DNA of 11,190 nucleotides from Lunasporangiospora selenospora. Taxonomy: Eukaryota > Mortierellomycota > Mortierellomycetes > Mortierellales > Mortierellaceae. Made by a program: the position numbers and the translations under genes. Where the stretch lies: positions 1 to 11,190 of the forward strand of contig JAABOA010000616.1 of NCBI GenBank assembly GCA_015680635.1, given 5' to 3'. Of the stretch, positions 6,565 through 11,190 are shown piece by piece (the stretch's first letter is position 1; every line of letters begins with the position of its first letter). A model generated the notes under the pieces. It was not told where the DNA came from. It was given only the letters and a program-made list of their open reading frames with translations, and did not search any database.

Positions 6565-8059
6565 ATGATGATGTCTAACAATCCTCCCCTTACAGCTGGA
6601 GAGTTTCTCGAAGAATACATTGAAAGTATGTCCTCCTCATACAGAGACTGGGAAAGGCCCATTCCCACTCCTTTCCTCTCCCTCTAGTTGACTAGTTAAC
6701 TGCTTCGCAGTGGGGTTCAGCCACCTTTGTACTAAACGTGACAGTCTTCGCTTTTTCGCTTTTACACAGGTCTGGAGAACCTGCCTTCTGAGGTACAACA
6801 AGGTCTACAGGAGCTTGGAAAATCAGACGCCGAGTATTTCGGTAAGTTATACCTCTCCAGCTGTCTCTTCAAGGACCACGCTATCATAATGGGGACTCCT
6901 AGTAATCTGCGTCTCCGCCCCCTTCTTCCCTCCCTCCCTCCCTCCCTCTCTTTTATTGCCTCCTCTCTACTGCAAAAGACTTGAGAGAGTCCTATCGTGG
7001 ACATTGGAAGAAATATATCAAGAGCGCAAAGCGATCCAATGTACCAGCAGGAGAAGACCCCGCACTTGTCGCAGCACGTCTTAATATTGAGGTAGGCCGT
7101 CTTTCTCTCGTTCTCCATCTCTTGTTTACAAATGTGCCAACATGATACTAACCATCTTGACTCCGTTGCCTTTTTGGCCCCATCACAGAAAGAATACTGT
7201 GCAGCCATCCGAAAAGTAGACCAAAAGATTGACTATGCTGCCAAACTCTACGAACTTGTAAGGATCTACAACTGTAGAAACCCTCTTAGAAAGAGGAATC
7301 AACATGATATATTTTTCAAGATGCTTTGGTTAATCCATCCTTTCATTGGAATACCGGGTACTTTTCTGTCTAGATCAACCGCCAGATTGTTCGACTGGAC
7401 GACGAGATGGTCCGCCTCGGTATTGATCTGCAGGAGGTTGGAGAAGTAGCGAAGAAAGGTAAAAAAAAAGTCTCGACTCTTCTCTTGACCCTCTATATCA
7501 TTTGTTTGTCTTTTCTAATGCAGAGTTTTCTTTATTTCATGCAATCGCTCAGTCACTGTGGATGTTCCAACAACCACAAGAGGTAGGCAATCAGTGGAGA
7601 ACTACAAAGCGACAACGGCCACATTCGAGCTTCAGCAACTAATCTATTTGCTTTCCACCCCTCTCCCACATCTGCTAGATCGCAAGAGCCAAAAGGGTCC
7701 CTTCAACGCCCCAAGGAGCAGCCCTTCTGGCAGAAAGCGTGCCAGTGCTATCACATCAATGGACATCGATCCCAACGAACCACTCTATTGTTTCTGTCAG
7801 CAGGTTTCCTTTGGTGACATGGTTGGCTGTGATAACGACTCGGTAAGAAAAGACATTTCTCCCTTTTCAGTAGTGCTGGAGCTCTTGGATTCTTCTCTTT
7901 CAACCGCTCATTAACACTGATTCTTTTTTTTTCTCTGCTGGGTTCTGGATACAGTGCGACAAGGAGTGGTTCCATTACGGATGTGTGGGTTTGACAGAAC
8001 CACCAATTGGAAAGTGGTACTGTGCAACCTGTCTGGCGACCATGAAGGCTCGCAAATGA
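6565..8059 (+). CDS. ING-family PHD-finger chromatin protein, eight exons
   Basis: Exons: 6565-6625, 6770-6841, 6979-7091, 7189-7257, 7374-7458, 7553-7582, 7679-7842, 7955-8059. They join to 233 codons including TGA, a 232-residue protein. Residues 12-133 form the ING N-terminal helical domain (EFLEEYIESLENLPSEVQ, then a helix with VDQKIDYAAKLYELINRQI). Residues 144-178 are a short linker with a basic GRKR patch, a likely nuclear signal. Residues 180-226 are a complete PHD finger: Cys 181, 183, 194, 199, His 205, Cys 208, 221, 224, with Tyr180 and Trp203 where ING proteins cage trimethylated H3K4. ING proteins are subunits of histone acetyltransferase or deacetylase complexes (yeast Yng1, Yng2, Pho23; NuA3, NuA4, Rpd3L); which complex cannot be told here. 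All introns are GT-AG. The start is the first of three consecutive ATGs (6565, 6568, 6571), and the exact one is uncertain. The gene converges with the GRAM-VASt gene. Confidence 0.93.
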
Positions 8060-8338
8060 AAAAAAAAGTATATGTTATTATTTGCATTATCGCCGTAGAA
8101 TATTGCGACTTTAAACACTGTCATTAAAGAAAAAAGATCCCATCAGCTGTTTCTCACATTTCATGTTCAAATATCGAAGGATCCTTTGTACAATTGGCAC
8201 ATCGAGACCTCTCACAATAATCGGGCTTCCTCTTCTAGTACTTCTTTCTTCATTCTGGATGGTTGCAAGCTAAATTTTTTTAATGTTTTTCTTTCTTTCT
8301 TTCTTTCTTCTTTCTTTTCATCCTTTCATGAGAAATGT
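8060..8338. other. Shared 3' region between convergent genes
   Basis: About 280 nt separate the two stop codons. For the + gene an ATTAAA lies at 8123-8128, 64 nt after the stop, followed by an A-rich run; it is the best polyadenylation signal candidate. For the minus gene a reverse-complement ATTAAA lies at 8284-8279, about 55 nt after its stop, beyond a CTTT microsatellite (8291-8309). Overlapping 3' ends of the two transcripts are plausible. Confidence 0.55.
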
Positions 8339-11190
8339 TCATTGCGACCCTGTAGCAGCCTTTTCGAGCGATTCGACTTGATCCTGTAGCTCTCGAATCC
8401 GAGCTCGTAGTCGATCTTCTGTCTCTGCAAACTGGTCGATATCCTTGGCCAAGGCCTGATGTTGGTCACTCTTATCATTGCGATCTCCTCCTTTTCCTTC
8501 ATCCCCATCAACGTCGCCTTCTTCCGGTTGCTTTGGCTTGGTCATCTTGGGTCTTGGTTTCTGTTTCTGTCGTGATCCAGAGCCTCGATGCTGTTGGTGC
8601 TGTCGATGCCGGTCCTCACGCTCCGTCAACCAAGCCCACATGGCCTCTTCCTGCTCTCTCGTAAACATGTCCCCTGTCAATCCTGAATCGGATCCAAATT
8701 CTTCATTCTCATCTCCATCCAGACCGCCTTGCATAGAGTCTTCTTGATGCCCTGTCCACATATACTGTGGCGAACGATAAGGTTGACGGCCACGACCTTG
8801 GAAGTACCGACTGTCCGCTCCACCGCCGTGGGTTTGTACAAAGACATCTCCTTGAATCCTCTCGATCTGCGAGGTCACACTCGAGATCAAGAACCAAATG
8901 TAAATGTTGGCAAACATGACCAGCACCAACACGCTCAAGACGGCAACCTGGGACCAGGCGCTGTCGGCCTCCAATGGCAAGAGTCCAGTACCAGTCTGCT
9001 TTCCTGATGTGGCCATGGTCGACAGAGTGGATGAGCCAGACGACCAGAGAGATGCCAAGGGCTCGAGCAACCCCAGGAGAACTCCAAGGACTCCTCCCTT
9101 GGAATCGCTTGAAGTCTTGGATGCATTCACACCAGCTCCAAATCCCTTGTTCGCCAAAGCCGCTGTGGCTGCTGCTGCGGCCGCCGCTGCCTCGGCCGCC
9201 TTGGCTCTATCTCTTTCGGCCTCAGGACCTTGAGTGCGACCCTTTTGTCGATTTTTGCTAGTTCGGCCACCGGATACAGAGCCCGCATCAGATCCCTCCT
9301 TCACATCCAAGTCCTTGACCCGTGCGCTGGCAGCACCGGCTCCATTAGCGGCAGCACCAAACTCTTCCGAATGAGCTGCAATATGCTTACGGAGTGCAAG
9401 GTTCAACTCCTTATAATGTGTCGTCATTCCATCAAAGGCTCCCTTTTCGATTTGTCCCTTGATCCAGCTACTCTTTGTAAACTCGACACCACCTGTCACA
9501 ACCACTTGGACCAATCCTGGGCCGGCCCAGGTAATACAGGTTCGATTCTTGGCGGTAAAGCTGGATCCTGAGGGCACATCCGGTGTGGATGATGTTGTTA
9601 CAGTCGTCACATAGTCATCAAAATCCTGATGCTCACATACATCCACCAGCGTTGCCTTGGTGGTCTTGGGTCCAATGGGCAGTCCTAACCATTTTGTATA
9701 CCGTGTCGTCTTGGTCAGAGTCTTGTCGGTCGGTGACTTTTGCCAGGCCTCATCCTGAAGATCTGCTCCCCTCATAACGTCACTCGTCAGGAAGGATTTG
9801 TTAAAATCGGAATCGAACAAGAGCTTCCAGATTTTCTCGACAGTGCCTGGGTATGTCTCGCTCATGAACTGATTTGCATAATGTCGACCATCCTTGGAAC
9901 ACTTGCATGTAGTCGGAGTGCGGGTCGTGGTGGCGGCAGTATTGGAGCCGTTCGCGGTGACGGCACCGTTCGCAGTGCCTTTGCTGATAGCCTGAGATTT
10001 AGATGGGCTTATTGAACGGATATTTGCAGGTAGAGTTCCAATTCGACTGCTCGCTAGTCTTGGTACACGGCTATCCGATCCTCCTACAACACGTGGTCGA
10101 GGTCGAACAGCTCCTGATGATTGCCCGTCGGTCTCATTCGAGGCTCGAGTGCCATCCGATTCCGTTGCTGCTCCAAAACCAGACACGCTGTCAAGGGAAG
10201 AAGGTTTGGGCGGCAGCTCAGAGACAGATCGACCCCGCCCTCCAGATCGCTTGCTATCAGACGTGCTACCATCGTCGTCCCCTTGCCCTGGAGCAATCAC
10301 ATCTGCTTGTAAAGAGCGGTTCCTTTGATTAGTTGTCTGTTTTATAGTGTGTTTCAGACCATTATCTTATGACGTGGTATTACCTTTAAGAATCTTTTTT
10401 ACGACACCGCGTTTCGATCCACGCCTCCGTGGTGCCTTGGAGCTCGCCAGCTTAGCGCCAGTTGTGGCGGCAGCTACATACTCATCCATGTCCTCGGTCT
10501 CATCCCATTCGGCTTCGTCTGCGGTCCAATTTTGGGATGAAGAGGAGGATCTTCTATGTCGATTTCGTCTAGAGTCAAGCGTCCCTGTCCTTGCAGAGAT
10601 GAACGATTGTGTGTCATCATCATAATCATTATCATTATCGTCATTATTGCCGTTGCTGTTGTTGTTAAATGTCCCGTTCGAGCGATTGCTCCGGAGGTAA
10701 ATGTTGTTACTACTAATGCCATGAGCATTCGCAGAGCATGGGTAGGATTTGCGCCATGCTGCCATCAACAGATCATGGGCTGCATCCCGAGAAAGGAACG
10801 AGGCAAAGAAATGACCCTTTGGGTTGCTCGTAGTGACGATGCTGATCGCGTTTGGGATCACGAACGCCGTCAGTCGCTTTTCAATAGCTGTGATCTCTGA
10901 AAAGGCAATGCCCAGCTAAAAAAGGAAAAGGGGGGGGGAGACAAAAAGGAAGGCAGTAGGGGGGGACATCTTAGTACATGTTGCCTTTGACTCGACTCGT
11001 GTTGCAAAGATGATCTCTTTACGACCGCAGCCCAGAATCCATTGATAAGATAAGATTCCCGGTCCATTGTTCTACTTTATCCTTGCATGCCTCTGGGTAA
11101 CTCTTTCAGTCGAGAAGTGTATGTCGTATTTCATTTGAATTTTTTCTTTTTCATTTGCATGCTCCTTACATTGGTAACCCAACCAAAAAT
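8339..11190 (-). CDS. GRAM-VASt sterol-transfer protein, Lam/Ysp2/GRAMD1-like, N-terminus cut by window edge
   Basis: Three exons are visible, read from the right: 11190-11170 (phase 0, IFGWVTN), 10915-10384, and 10302-8339. The introns are 254 nt (11169-10916, GTAAGG to TTTTTTAG) and 81 nt (10383-10303, GTAATA to AAGCAG). They join in frame to 838 residues plus TGA. Residues 1-63 are the end of a GRAM domain (FGWVTN, FSEITAIEKR, VIPNAI, FFASFLSRD). A disordered Asn/Asp-, Ser- and Arg-rich linker follows. Residues about 323-497 are a VASt domain (YANQFMSETYPGTVEKIWKLLF to MTTHYKELNLALRKHI). Then come an Ala-rich segment, a hydrophobic stretch (about 587-605), a strong transmembrane helix (about 635-657), an acidic tail, and a C-terminal coiled coil (about 797-834). 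The order GRAM, VASt, TM is that of ER-anchored Lam/GRAMD1 proteins, which move sterols at ER-plasma membrane contact sites. One VASt domain, not two, suggests Lam5/Lam6 or GRAMD1 rather than Ysp2 type. The upstream exons and start lie outside the window. Confidence 0.92.

Noticed and set aside
9531-9560. GGTTCGATTC, resembling a tRNA T-loop
   Set aside because: It falls inside the VASt coding sequence and no cloverleaf partner arms are present.
10556-10900. Plus-strand frames across 8478-10900
   Set aside because: They lie antisense to the GRAM-VASt exons, whose conserved domains fix the coding strand.

Overview
The window reads as nuclear DNA of a filamentous fungus, most likely an early-diverging one (Mucoromycota, Mortierella-like). 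The grounds are two well-conserved eukaryotic genes interrupted by short GT-AG introns (about 80-250 nt, several with a CTAAT/CTAAC-type branch site), long pyrimidine-rich simple-sequence tracts, and two decayed gene copies of multicopy kinds. The lineage is an inference; 'fungus with spliced genes' is seen directly.

Layout. Positions 1-2390 hold no gene I can support; they are a patchwork of purine/pyrimidine tracts, microsatellites and short tandem repeats, including a regular 36-bp minisatellite (2075-2218). Positions 2391-3031 hold the strangest element: eight spaced copies of a motif built around AATAAAGGCA, each able to fold as small hairpins and each readable as a related decapeptide. 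Positions 3120-3960 are pyrimidine tracts plus a diverged duplication. Positions 4242-5190 (+) are a decayed ORF with a Cys/His-rich head, two RRM-like segments and a broken CCHC zinc knuckle, resembling ORF1 of a non-LTR retrotransposon. Positions 5270-6334 (-) are a second decayed, once-spliced gene that faces it tail to tail.

The right half is ordinary functional sequence. An eight-exon ING-family gene (6565-8059, +; predicted 232 aa) encodes a chromatin reader with an N-terminal ING helix domain and a complete C-terminal PHD finger. It converges on a minus-strand gene (8339-11190, cut by the window edge) that encodes a GRAM-VASt membrane protein of the Lam/Ysp2/GRAMD1 sterol-transfer family. 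The two stop codons are about 280 bp apart and share one intergenic 3' region.

The two intact genes have no evident functional link: one is nuclear, the other acts at ER membrane contact sites. I saw no tRNA, rRNA or CRISPR array. Exon boundaries come from reading splice sites and keeping frame and family motifs; no transcript evidence was available.
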